Assembly (NCBI GenBank): GCA_963614875.1
Contig: CAVEFC010000006.1
Location: 1 to 48,730 of the forward strand
Direction: 5' to 3'
Source: CAG-841 sp963614875
GTDB taxonomy: Bacteria > Bacillota > Clostridia > Oscillospirales > CAG-272
DNA: 48,730 bases
A model generated the notes under the pieces. It was not told where the DNA came from. It saw nothing but the letters and a program-made list of their open reading frames with translations, and ran no database searches. Below, piece after piece: positions 21,972 through 29,662 of this stretch. Both the position numbers and the translations under genes were made by a program. Position 1 is the stretch's first letter; each line of letters opens with the position of its first letter.

Positions 21972-23284
21972 CGGCACGTCAGGCGGCGTTTCTGTCGCTT
22001 CAGAAATTTGAAAAGGACGGAAAGTATTCGAATATCGAGCTTTCCGCGTCAATAGAAAAATACGGACTTTCGGGAGTGGAAAGGGCGTTTTACACGGCGC
22101 TTCTCTACGGCGTGATAGAACGGAAAATCACCCTTGACAGAATTATAGCTCTCCTTTCCGAAAGAGCGCCCGAAAATATAGACAGAGATGTCAGAGTTGC
22201 GCTTTACATAGGACTTTATCAGCTTTACTTTATGGATAAGGTTCCGGATTCGGCGGCTGTGAACGAATCGGTATCGCTTTTAACGCGCTTTTCGGCAAGA
22301 AAAAACAGCGAAGCGTTCGCAAACGCGGTGCTTCGCCGCGCGGCAAGAGAAAAGGACGGAAATTATCTTCCGAACAGAAAAGACAATGAAACCGGATATC
22401 TTTCGGTGAAATATTCTGTTCCCGAATGGATATGCGAAAAATGGATCCGCGAGCTCGGCGCGGAAAAAGCCGAAAAATGTCTTGAGCTTACGCTTTCGCA
22501 CCCGCATATGACGGTGACCGTAAACACTCTGCGCTGTACGCGCGCGGAGTTTATGAAAATGCTTTCTGACGCGGGGATAAAATGCGAGCCGACGGCGCTT
22601 TCGCCGCGCGGAGTGAAAATGACGGAAAACGTTCCGTATGAAAAGCTTCTCCCGTTTGAAAAATATTTCTTCGTTCAGGATGAGGCGTCGCAGCTCTGCG
22701 CAGAGGCGCTCGGAATGGAAAAGGGAGAAAGCCTGCTCGATGCGTGCGCCTGCCCGGGCGGAAAAAGCTTTTATTCGGCTATCCGTGCGGAAAACTGCGG
22801 CAGAATTCTTTCCCGCGATCTTCATAAAAACAAGCTGTCGCTTGTAAAAAGCGGCGCCGAAAGGCTTGGAATAGATATAATCGAAACAAAGGTTCAGAGC
22901 GCCGCCGTGCCTTCCGACGACGGCGAAAAATTCGACCGCGTGCTGTGCGACGTTCCTTGCTCGGGGCTTGGCGTAATGGCGAAAAAGCCGGAGATACGCT
23001 ACAAATCCGAGGAGGAAACCCGCCGACTGCCGCAGCTTTCCTTCGACATACTTTCGTCGTGTGCCGGAAGCGTAAAGGAGGGCGGAGTGCTTGTTTATTC
23101 CACCTGCACGGTGTCAAAAGAAGAAAATGAAGACGTCGTCGGAAGATTTCTTGCCGAAAACGGAGCTTTTGCACCTGAAAGGTTCTCGGCAGGAGGGCTT
23201 TGCTCCGACGGCATATGCACGATACTTCCGTGCGATTACGGCTGCGACGGCTTCTTTATAGCGAAAATGAGGAAAATAAAATGA
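21968..23284 (+). CDS. rsmB: 16S rRNA (cytosine-967-C5)-methyltransferase
   Basis: A 438-residue enzyme with an N-terminal NusB-like domain (TARQAAFLSLQKFEKDG, then DSAAVNESVSLL) and a C-terminal SAM-dependent RsmB/Nop2 domain. SAM-binding DACACPGGKSF is near residue 258. The catalytic cysteines are in CDVPCSGLGVMAKKPEIRYK and YSTCTVSKEENE. The ATG at 21968 is chosen because it overlaps the preceding stop (ATGA) and begins the NusB homology. It methylates C967 of 16S rRNA in the decoding-site region. Confidence 0.94.
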   Translation: MTARQAAFLSLQKFEKDGKYSNIELSASIEKYGLSGVERAFYTALLYGVIERKITLDRIIALLSERAPENIDRDVRVALYIGLYQLYFMDKVPDSAAVNESVSLLTRFSARKNSEAFANAVLRRAAREKDGNYLPNRKDNETGYLSVKYSVPEWICEKWIRELGAEKAEKCLELTLSHPHMTVTVNTLRCTRAEFMKMLSDAGIKCEPTALSPRGVKMTENVPYEKLLPFEKYFFVQDEASQLCAEALGMEKGESLLDACACPGGKSFYSAIRAENCGRILSRDLHKNKLSLVKSGAERLGIDIIETKVQSAAVPSDDGEKFDRVLCDVPCSGLGVMAKKPEIRYKSEEETRRLPQLSFDILSSCAGSVKEGGVLVYSTCTVSKEENEDVVGRFLAENGAFAPERFSAGGLCSDGICTILPCDYGCDGFFIAKMRKIK

Positions 23285-24306
23285 CGGATCTTCTGAGTCT
23301 GAGTCTTGCGGAGCTTGAAAATTACATAGTTTCGATGGGCGAGCCGAAATTCCGCGCAAAGCAGATATTCGGCTGGCTTATGAAAGGAAAAGACCTTGAC
23401 GGGATGAACAACGTCCCGAGGGCGCTGACGGAAAAGCTGAAGGGCGAAGCGTTTGTTTCGTCGGTAAAGCTTGAAGAAAAAAGAGTATCGTCCGACGGAA
23501 CGCAGAAATTTCTGTTTTCGCTTTATGACGGAGAACGCATAGAATCGGTGCTGATGAAATACGAGCGCGGATATACGGTCTGCATTTCGACCGAGGCGGG
23601 ATGTCCTATGGGGTGCGCTTTCTGCGCGTCTACTCTCGGAGGGCTTTCGCGCAGACTTTTGCCCGGGGAAATGCTTTCGCAGGTTATGTATGCGCAGGCG
23701 GAAGCCGGAGAGAAGCTTTCCGGAATTGTGCTTATGGGAATAGGCGAGCCGCTTGACAATTACGATAACGTGCTTAAATTTTTAAGGCTTGTCGGCTCTC
23801 CCGACGGGCTGAATATCGGCTATCGGCACATTTCGCTTTCCACCTGCGGACTTGTCGACAAGATCTATCGTCTTGCCGATGAGGATCTGCCGATAACGCT
23901 TTCCGTTTCGCTTCACGCTTCGGATAACGAAACGCGTTCGGCATTGATGCCCGTAAACAAAAAATGGTGCATAGAGGAGCTTCTTGTGGCGTGCCGCGAT
24001 TATTTTGCGAAAACGGGGCGGAGGATATCGTTTGAATATACGCTTGCCGCGGGAAAAAACGACACCGAAAAGGACGCCCGCGCGCTTTCCGCCGTTCTTA
24101 AAAAATACTGCGGCGATATGCCGCTACATGTAAATCTTATTCCGGTAAATGCCACCGGCAGAGGATTTTCTCCTTCGGACAGAGCAAACGTAAACCGTTT
24201 TGCCGAAGTGCTTGAAAAAAATCACATAGTTGCAACGGTGCGCCGTCATCTCGGCGGCGATATAAACGCCTCGTGCGGACAGCTCCGCGCCGGCAGCAAA
24301 GGCTGA
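23281..24306 (+). CDS. rlmN: Dual-specificity 23S rRNA/tRNA adenosine C2-methyltransferase
   Basis: A 341-residue radical SAM enzyme that methylates A2503 of 23S rRNA and A37 of some tRNAs. The iron-sulfur cluster motif is the CPMGCAFCAS box (CxxxCxxC), preceded by STEAG. GIGEPLDNYDNV and ISLSTCGLVDKI are family blocks. The methyl-carrying and helper cysteines fit SCGQLRAG at the C-terminus and a cysteine near residue 117. The ATG overlaps the rsmB stop. In Firmicutes it commonly precedes the PP2C phosphatase and PrkC kinase genes, as here. Confidence 0.95.
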   Translation: MTDLLSLSLAELENYIVSMGEPKFRAKQIFGWLMKGKDLDGMNNVPRALTEKLKGEAFVSSVKLEEKRVSSDGTQKFLFSLYDGERIESVLMKYERGYTVCISTEAGCPMGCAFCASTLGGLSRRLLPGEMLSQVMYAQAEAGEKLSGIVLMGIGEPLDNYDNVLKFLRLVGSPDGLNIGYRHISLSTCGLVDKIYRLADEDLPITLSVSLHASDNETRSALMPVNKKWCIEELLVACRDYFAKTGRRISFEYTLAAGKNDTEKDARALSAVLKKYCGDMPLHVNLIPVNATGRGFSPSDRANVNRFAEVLEKNHIVATVRRHLGGDINASCGQLRAGSKG

Positions 24307-24351
24307 TATCAATTTTATTTTGGCAAAAGCCAAAGGAAAGGCGGAGATTAT

Positions 24352-25125
24352 ATGAAATTCTTCGGTAAGACCGACGTAGGTCTGCAAAGAAAAATAAATC
24401 AGGACAGTTTTGCCTGCATATCTCTTTGGGGAGGCGAAGCCGTGCTCCTTGTCGTATGCGACGGAATGGGAGGTCACAGAGCGGGAGAAATCGCCAGCAA
24501 AAAGGCAATATCCGCCTTTTGCGATAAGGTGGTCGCAAGCCCGTGCCTTTCCGAAACGCCGTCGGAGCAGGCGCTTGAAATACGTCACACAATGATATCG
24601 GCGGCAAGGTCGGCAAACAGCCTTATCTACCGTATGTCAAGCGATTTTGACGAGCTTTCCGGAATGGGAACGACGCTCGTCGCCGGACTTATATATCAGG
24701 ATCAGCTCTTCTGCGTAAATATAGGCGACAGTCGCCTTTATATAATAACGGAGCTGGAAGTAAGACAAATAACCCACGACCATTCCTTTGTGCAGTATCT
24801 TCTCGATTACGGAAAGATAACGCCGGAGGAGGCGAGAAATTATCCGAGAAAAAACGTGATAACTCAGGCGGTCGGTATAAATCCGAGCGCGGAGGCGGAC
24901 TTTTTCTGCGTAAAGCTGCGCGATTGGGGAAGCGGATATCTGCTTTTGTGTTCGGACGGGCTTTCAAACTTTGTGGATTCAAAGCATATGCTTGAGGTTC
25001 TTTACGGCGCTCCCAAGGGCGAGGACGGAAAGACCGACCTCGAAGCTGCCGCAGGCAAGCTGATAGAGCTTGCAAATGCCGGCGGCGGTACGGATAACAT
25101 CACAGCCGTGCTTGCTCAGTTCTGA
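24352..25125 (+). CDS. prpC: PP2C-family Ser/Thr phosphatase, partner of PrkC
   Basis: A 257-residue Mn/Mg-dependent phosphatase that reverses Hanks-type kinase phosphorylation. Metal-binding motifs are present: GLQRKINQDSF at the start, VCDGMGGHRAGEIAS, FCVNIGDSRLY and the C-terminal GGGTDNITAV, with SDGLSNFV in between. There is no membrane segment. AAAGG-type sequences lie just before the ATG at 24352. It precedes the kinase gene by 40 bases, the standard kinase/phosphatase pair that controls cell wall growth and division in Firmicutes. Confidence 0.94.
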   Translation: MKFFGKTDVGLQRKINQDSFACISLWGGEAVLLVVCDGMGGHRAGEIASKKAISAFCDKVVASPCLSETPSEQALEIRHTMISAARSANSLIYRMSSDFDELSGMGTTLVAGLIYQDQLFCVNIGDSRLYIITELEVRQITHDHSFVQYLLDYGKITPEEARNYPRKNVITQAVGINPSAEADFFCVKLRDWGSGYLLLCSDGLSNFVDSKHMLEVLYGAPKGEDGKTDLEAAAGKLIELANAGGGTDNITAVLAQF

Positions 25126-25165
25126 GCGTGCAAAATGACAACTAAAGCTTCGGAAGGTAAAGAGT

Positions 25166-26365
25166 ATGGATGTTTTTAATAAATATGTAGGGCAGGTTTT
25201 CGACGGCAGATACAAGATAATAGGCACGGTCGGCGTGGGCGGAATGGCTATCGTTTTTGAGGCGACCGATCTTCTTACGAACCGCAGAGTCGCGGTAAAG
25301 ATGCTGAAGGACTCCGTTTCCGGAAACACTCAGGCGATAAAGCGCTTTATTATAGAATCAAAAGCCGTTTCGATGCTCAACCACGAAAATATCGTGAAGA
25401 TATACGATATCTCCGTTCGCGGCGAGCATAAATATATAGTTATGGAATTTCTGGAGGGGATAACTCTTCGGGAATATATGAAAAACAAGGGACCTCTTTC
25501 GTGGAGAGAAACCGTGGAATTTACGGAGCAGATTCTTGCCGCGCTCGATCACGCTCATATGAAGGGCGTTGTTCACCGCGATATCAAGCCGCAGAACATA
25601 ATGCTGCTTGAAGGCGGATTTGTAAAGGTTACGGATTTCGGTATTGCGAAAATTCCGAAAGCCGAAACGCTTACAATGGCGGACAAGGCGATAGGCACGG
25701 TGTTTTATATCAGTCCCGAACAGGCGCAGGGGCGCAAAATAGACGCCAGAAGCGATATTTATTCGCTCGGCGTTATGATGTATGAAATGGTTACGGGCAA
25801 AATGCCCTTTATAGCCGATACCCCCGTGGCGGTGATTTATAAGCATATAAGCACTCCGCCCACGCCTCCGTCACAGCTAAATCCCAAAATACCGATAGGC
25901 TTTGAGCAGATAATTTTGTGCGCTATGGAGAAAAATCCAGAGAACCGCTATCAGAGCGCGGCGCAGATGCTTCGTCATCTTCACAGGCTCAAGCAGGATC
26001 CGTCGGTGGTTTTCGTGCAGAGAAAAGCTCCGCAGAAAACGCCTACCGCGGAGGTCACGATAGACCGCACGACGCGTCACGCGGAAAGAGTCGATCAGTC
26101 AAGGGAAAGACGTCAGCCGCGCCCCGAATCTCAGCATGTTTCGCGCGGACGTGCGTCCGTTTCCGCAAATCAGCAGGATAAAGCCGGAGTTCCGCTTTGG
26201 CTTGCGGCGTGTATTTTCGTTGCGTTTCTTGCGCTTGCCGTCGTGGGAATAGTGCTTGTTTACAATCTGCTTTTCGGCGCGAAGGCGATCGCATCCGAGC
26301 CTGCTGCGGTACAGGACGTAATATCGGCGGCAAAGGATATTCTGACCGGCGGAGCGATCGTATGA
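25166..26365 (+). CDS. prkC: Hanks-type Ser/Thr protein kinase lacking PASTA domains
   Basis: A 399-residue kinase. The kinase domain has GTVGVGGMAIVF (P-loop), VAVKML (Lys), HRDIKPQNIML (catalytic loop), VTDFGIAK (DFG) and GTVFYISPEQ. A basic, proline- and arginine-rich linker follows (about 280-335), then one membrane helix (about 343-370) and only about 28 residues outside. Typical PrkC/PknB proteins have two to four PASTA repeats there that sense muropeptides; none are encoded here or immediately downstream, because rsgA overlaps the stop. The short external tail is therefore genuine and not an obvious frameshift. Sensing must differ from classical PrkC, or be absent. Confidence 0.92.
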   Translation: MDVFNKYVGQVFDGRYKIIGTVGVGGMAIVFEATDLLTNRRVAVKMLKDSVSGNTQAIKRFIIESKAVSMLNHENIVKIYDISVRGEHKYIVMEFLEGITLREYMKNKGPLSWRETVEFTEQILAALDHAHMKGVVHRDIKPQNIMLLEGGFVKVTDFGIAKIPKAETLTMADKAIGTVFYISPEQAQGRKIDARSDIYSLGVMMYEMVTGKMPFIADTPVAVIYKHISTPPTPPSQLNPKIPIGFEQIILCAMEKNPENRYQSAAQMLRHLHRLKQDPSVVFVQRKAPQKTPTAEVTIDRTTRHAERVDQSRERRQPRPESQHVSRGRASVSANQQDKAGVPLWLAACIFVAFLALAVVGIVLVYNLLFGAKAIASEPAAVQDVISAAKDILTGGAIV

Positions 26366-27276
26366 CGGATAAGCTTTCCGGAAGAATAATATGCGGCGTC
26401 GGCGGACTTTACACCGTTCTTTGCGACGACGGAAAAACGCTCAGGTGCAAGGCGCGCGGCGTTTTGAGAATCAAAAAAGTAACGCCGCTTGCAGGGGACA
26501 GAGTTACCGTCCGCCGCGGCGACGGCGACGAAATGGGATTTTTTATAGATTCGGTTTCTCCGCGCAAAACCGTGCTTGACCGTCCGCCCGTGGCGAATAT
26601 CGACACGGTATTTGCCGTGCTTTCTCCGACGGAGCCCGAGCCGAGTCTTCTCGGCACGGACAAGCTTCTTTGTGCGATATCTGCGGCAAAAATAACGCCT
26701 GCGGTGATAATTTCAAAAGCCGACCTTGCGCCCGAAAAAGCAAAAGCGCTTTTCGATATTTATTCAAAAGGCTACAGGGTTTTTCTCACCTCGTCCGAGC
26801 TCGGAAACGGAACGGACGGACTTTATCGGTTTATTTCGGAAAGCACGACGGTCTGCGCGTTTGCAGGTGCGTCCGGCGTCGGAAAGTCCACGCTTCTCAA
26901 TACGCTTTTCCCCGAGCTTTCTCTCAAAACGGGAAAGATATCGGAAAAATCACAGCGCGGAAAGCACACAACGCGCGAAGTTAGGCTTTTTCCTTTCGGC
27001 GACGATAAATTTATCGCCGACACGCCCGGGTTTTCACGGCTTGATCTTGACGCGGTCGGATATTTTCCGCCGGAGGAGCTGTTTTTCTGTTTTCCCGAGT
27101 TTGAAAAATATTTCGGCAGGTGCAGATATAAAGGCTGTACGCATCTTCGCGAGGAGGGCTGCGCCGTGATTTCGGCGGTAGATTCCGGAGAAATTCCGCG
27201 CTCCCGCCACGAAAGCTATGTGACCATATACGAAGAACTGAAAACCCACCGTACTTTTCTTCGAGAAGAAAAGTAG
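26362..27276 (+). CDS. rsgA: Ribosome small subunit-dependent GTPase A
   Basis: A 304-residue circularly permuted GTPase that checks 30S subunit maturation. The N-terminal OB fold includes RCKARGVLRIKKVTPLAGDRV. G motifs occur in permuted order: VISKADLAP (G4), AGASGVGKSTLLNTLFP (G1), KHTTREV (G2) and DTPGFSRL (G3). The zinc knuckle is CRYKGCTHLREEGC. The ATG at 26362 overlaps the prkC stop. The last residues, TFLREEK, and the TAG stop are encoded by the hairpin of a dispersed repeat, so the natural C-terminus has been replaced or extended. It is the last gene of the operon. Confidence 0.94.
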   Translation: MTDKLSGRIICGVGGLYTVLCDDGKTLRCKARGVLRIKKVTPLAGDRVTVRRGDGDEMGFFIDSVSPRKTVLDRPPVANIDTVFAVLSPTEPEPSLLGTDKLLCAISAAKITPAVIISKADLAPEKAKALFDIYSKGYRVFLTSSELGNGTDGLYRFISESTTVCAFAGASGVGKSTLLNTLFPELSLKTGKISEKSQRGKHTTREVRLFPFGDDKFIADTPGFSRLDLDAVGYFPPEELFFCFPEFEKYFGRCRYKGCTHLREEGCAVISAVDSGEIPRSRHESYVTIYEELKTHRTFLREEK

Positions 27277-27375
27277 GCAAAAGAAACTTCGGTTATCGGG
27301 GACGATATGCAGATTTTATAAGCCTTCTCCCGCAGGAGAAGGTGTCAGCCGAAGGCTGACGGATGAGGTGTACCC
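27250..27375 (+). repeat. Dispersed repeat, copy C (overlaps the rsgA 3' end)
   Basis: The hairpin TACTTTTCTTC, GA, GAAGAAAAGTA (27252-27275) is followed by CAAAAGAAACTTCGGTTATC, TTTTATAAGCCTTCTCC with GGAGAAGG, a CAGCCGAAGGCTG palindrome, and GGATGAGGTGTACCC. The blocks match copies A and B in order and in orientation relative to the upstream gene. Here the rsgA stop TAG lies inside the element's first hairpin. Confidence 0.75.
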
Positions 27376-27430
27376 ACTCAGCTTCCCCCAAAGCGTTCAG
27401 CCGCTCCGCACGACACCATAAAAAGTAAAG

Positions 27431-27462
27431 CAGAGATGATTTTTCATCTCTGTTTTTATTTT
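27431..27462 (+). terminator. Rho-independent terminator of the housekeeping operon
   Basis: CAGAGATGA (27431-27439), a TTTT loop and TCATCTCTG (27444-27452), then TTTTTATTTTT. Confidence 0.88.
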
Positions 27463-27506
27463 TGCGGATAAAAGCGCGGTTCTTTTTTCAAAGGAAAGCG
27501 CAGGGG

Positions 27507-27515
27507 CATATCATA
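27507..27515 (+). promoter_or_regulatory. Candidate sporulation-type (sigma-K/E-like) -10 element
   Basis: CATATCATA matches the sigma-K -10 pattern CATAnnnTA and lies about 50 bases before dpaA. No convincing matching -35 is seen. In Bacillus subtilis the orthologous genes are transcribed late in the mother cell. Confidence 0.28.
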
Positions 27516-27565
27516 TAGCGAGCGGAGATAAAATTTCCGCAATATAAAAAAGAAGGTACAATAAA

Positions 27566-28438
27566 ATGAAACATATAAAAATAGCGTTTATAGGAGGAGA
27601 TCTGCGTCAGATATCTGCGGCAAGATATTTTGCGGGAAAGGGCATTGAAGTAAACGTATGGGGCTTTGACGGCTGCCGTCTGCCCGAAAAGGTGCGCGGT
27701 ATGGATACTTTGCAAAGCGCCTGTGACGGTGCGGGTGCGATAATCCTGCCGCTTCCGTACGGAAAAGAGGGAGAGCTGAACTGTCCGCTTACGGAACGTC
27801 AGCCGAATCTGGCAGAGCTTTTGCCTGCGGTAAGTCCGGAGGCGATAATTATGGGAGGAAAACTCGACGCCGAGGCATACGGGCTTGCAACGGCGCATAA
27901 TAATAAAATAACCGATTATTACGGCAGGGAGGAGCTTTCCGTTCTTAACGCCGTTCCTACGGCGGAGGGCGCTGTCGAAACGGCGATGAGAGAGCTGCCC
28001 GTCACGCTTTTCGGGAGCAGAATGGCGATAACAGGCTTCGGCAGGATAGGCAAAGTGCTTGCAAAGGCGCTTTGCGCACTGGGCGCCGACGTTACGGTTT
28101 TCGCGCGCAAGCCGGAGGCGCGTGCGTGGGCAAGAATATACGGCTGTAAAGCCGAAACTGCCGACAATATGGAGGAGAAGCTTTCGGAATTTGTCTGTAT
28201 TTTCAACACCGTGCCGGCGCCCGTGCTCGGAGCAAGAGAGCTTTGCGCCGTCCGCGACGGAGCGCTCATAATCGATCTTGCTTCCGCTCCCGGCGGAGTT
28301 GACAAGGGTGCGGCGGAAAAAGCTGGAGTGCGCGTCATAACCGCGCTTTCGCTTCCGGGGAGAGTCGCGCCCGATTCGGCGGGAGAGATTATTGCCGAAA
28401 CAATCGAAAACATACTTTTGCAGGAGGATATGATATAA
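27566..28438 (+). CDS. dpaA: Dipicolinate synthase subunit A
   Basis: A 290-residue NAD(P)-binding subunit of the enzyme that oxidises dihydrodipicolinate to dipicolinic acid, the major small molecule of the spore core. It starts IAFIGGDLRQISAARYFA, the family hallmark. The second dinucleotide-binding motif is ITGFGRIGKVLAKALCALGA near residue 155. The C-terminus SLPGRVAPDSAGEII is also characteristic. The purine-rich AAGAAGG lies upstream of the ATG at a fair distance. The gene for subunit B follows after one base. It would act in the mother cell during sporulation. Confidence 0.93.
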   Translation: MKHIKIAFIGGDLRQISAARYFAGKGIEVNVWGFDGCRLPEKVRGMDTLQSACDGAGAIILPLPYGKEGELNCPLTERQPNLAELLPAVSPEAIIMGGKLDAEAYGLATAHNNKITDYYGREELSVLNAVPTAEGAVETAMRELPVTLFGSRMAITGFGRIGKVLAKALCALGADVTVFARKPEARAWARIYGCKAETADNMEEKLSEFVCIFNTVPAPVLGARELCAVRDGALIIDLASAPGGVDKGAAEKAGVRVITALSLPGRVAPDSAGEIIAETIENILLQEDMI

Positions 28439-28439
28439 A

Positions 28440-29027
28440 ATGATAGGATATTGCTTTTGCGGATCGTTCTGTACGGTGGGAAGGTCGCTTAAAGTGCTGA
28501 GATCTCTTGCGGCGGAGGGGAACGATATTCTGCCCGTGATGAACGACAGCGTATATTCCGTCGATACGCGCTTCGGAAAAGCCGAGGATATACGCTCAGC
28601 GGTGGAAAGCATATGCGGCAAGGAGATAATTCACACCGTTGCGGGCGCGGAGCCGATAGGACCTTCGATAAAGCTGGATATGCTTGTTATCGCGCCGTGC
28701 ACGGGAAATACTCTTGCCAAAATGGCGACGGGAATAACGGATTCCGCCGTTACGATGGCGGCAAAGGCACAGCTGCGCGCCGACCGTCCAGTAGTGATAG
28801 CGCTTGCCACAAACGACGCGCTTTCTTCAAATCTGAAAAACATCGGCACGATGCTTCAGAGAAAAAACGTGTATTTTGTGCCTGTGGCGCAGGACGATCC
28901 GGAAAAGAAGCCTCATTCGCTTGTCTGCAATTTCGACCTGCTTAAAAGCACAATGGATTCTGCCTTTGCGGGCAGACAGCTTCAGCCTGTGTTTCTCGGC
29001 GCGCTGAAAGATCGGAACATCGGATAA
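28440..29027 (+). CDS. dpaB: Dipicolinate synthase subunit B
   Basis: A 195-residue flavoprotein-fold subunit (SpoVFB). The N-terminal stretch reads GYCFCGSFCTVGRSLKVL, then FGKAEDIRSAVESICGK, EPIGPSIKLDMLVIAPCTGN and TDSAVTMAAKAQLR, which match the SpoVFB branch of the Dfp/UbiX-like fold. GGAGG (in dpaA) lies about 13 bases before the ATG. In Bacillus the pair is followed by aspartate-pathway genes; here a terminator follows at once, so the lysine-pathway supply must come from elsewhere. Confidence 0.93.
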   Translation: MIGYCFCGSFCTVGRSLKVLRSLAAEGNDILPVMNDSVYSVDTRFGKAEDIRSAVESICGKEIIHTVAGAEPIGPSIKLDMLVIAPCTGNTLAKMATGITDSAVTMAAKAQLRADRPVVIALATNDALSSNLKNIGTMLQRKNVYFVPVAQDDPEKKPHSLVCNFDLLKSTMDSAFAGRQLQPVFLGALKDRNIG

Positions 29028-29061
29028 AAAACCGCGGAGCTTTTCAGCTCCGCGGTTTTTT
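29026..29061. terminator. Bidirectional rho-independent terminator
   Basis: AAAAAACCGCGGAGCT pairs with AGCTCCGCGGTTTTTT around a short loop. The A run on one side and T run on the other let it serve both dpaB and the convergent phosphatase gene. Confidence 0.9.
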
Positions 29062-29062
29062 A

Positions 29063-29599
29063 TCATATTTCAACTATCCCTGCATAAGACGTTTTGTAGG
29101 TCATAATTTTGTTTGTGTATACGGTGCCTTTTTCTATGCACAAAATGACGTTTATCACTCCTCCGTGCGTGACAAGAAGAGGAGTCATTTTATTTTCCAA
29201 AGCAAAGGCTCTGAAATCTGCCCACGCAAGACGTATTCTTTTATAAAACGCCGCAGGACTTTCGCCGTTCGGGTACGATTCGTCAAAGCCGAGCGACGCA
29301 AAATAAAGTCCGGGATATTTTTCCGCAGCTTCGCTTCTCGGCATACCGGCAAGCACGCCATTGTTGACTTCGCGGAACTCCGGCAGAAGCGTTACGGGCA
29401 GGCATAGCCTTTTTGCCGCGATCTCGGCTGTTTCCTTTGCGCGTGCAAGATCGCTTGAGAAAATATGCGATATGCCCTTGCCGACAAGGCTTTCCGCCGA
29501 TTCTTCGGCTTGCGCCCTGCCTGCCTCCGTAAGACCGTAGCTGCTCCATCCGCCGAAGCGGCTTTCGTCATCCTGTCCGTGACGCATCAGATAGATCAT
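29063..29599 (-). CDS. Histidine phosphatase family protein (phosphoglycerate-mutase-like)
   Basis: A 178-residue enzyme. The phospho-accepting motif YLMRHGQ is at the N-terminus, HIFSSDLARAKETAEI is the second conserved block, a glutamate-bearing FREVNNGVLAGM follows, and the second catalytic histidine is in LLVTHGGVINVIL. There is no transit signal, so it is cytoplasmic. Relatives include cobalamin-pathway CobC and broad phosphatases; CobC cannot be proposed from sequence alone. It is transcribed convergently to dpaB; a terminator and the peptide-binding protein gene lie upstream. Confidence 0.85.
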   Translation of the reverse strand: MIYLMRHGQDDESRFGGWSSYGLTEAGRAQAEESAESLVGKGISHIFSSDLARAKETAEIAAKRLCLPVTLLPEFREVNNGVLAGMPRSEAAEKYPGLYFASLGFDESYPNGESPAAFYKRIRLAWADFRAFALENKMTPLLVTHGGVINVILCIEKGTVYTNKIMTYKTSYAGIVEI

Positions 29600-29618
29600 A
29601 AAAAATCCTTTCCCGAAT

Positions 29619-29652
29619 AAAACAAGCGGCGAGCTTTTCGGGACGCCGCTTG
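29619..29652 (-). terminator. Rho-independent terminator of the substrate-binding protein gene
   Basis: On the minus strand CAAGCGGCG (29652-29644) pairs with CGCCGCTTG (29631-29623), followed by TTTTATT. Confidence 0.8.
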
Positions 29653-29662
29653 AAATATTTTA

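Noticed and set aside
27488..28621. 377-codon minus-strand frame opposite dpaA/dpaB
   Set aside because: It is a shadow of the G+C-rich codon pattern of dpaA and dpaB. Both sense proteins are clear family members.
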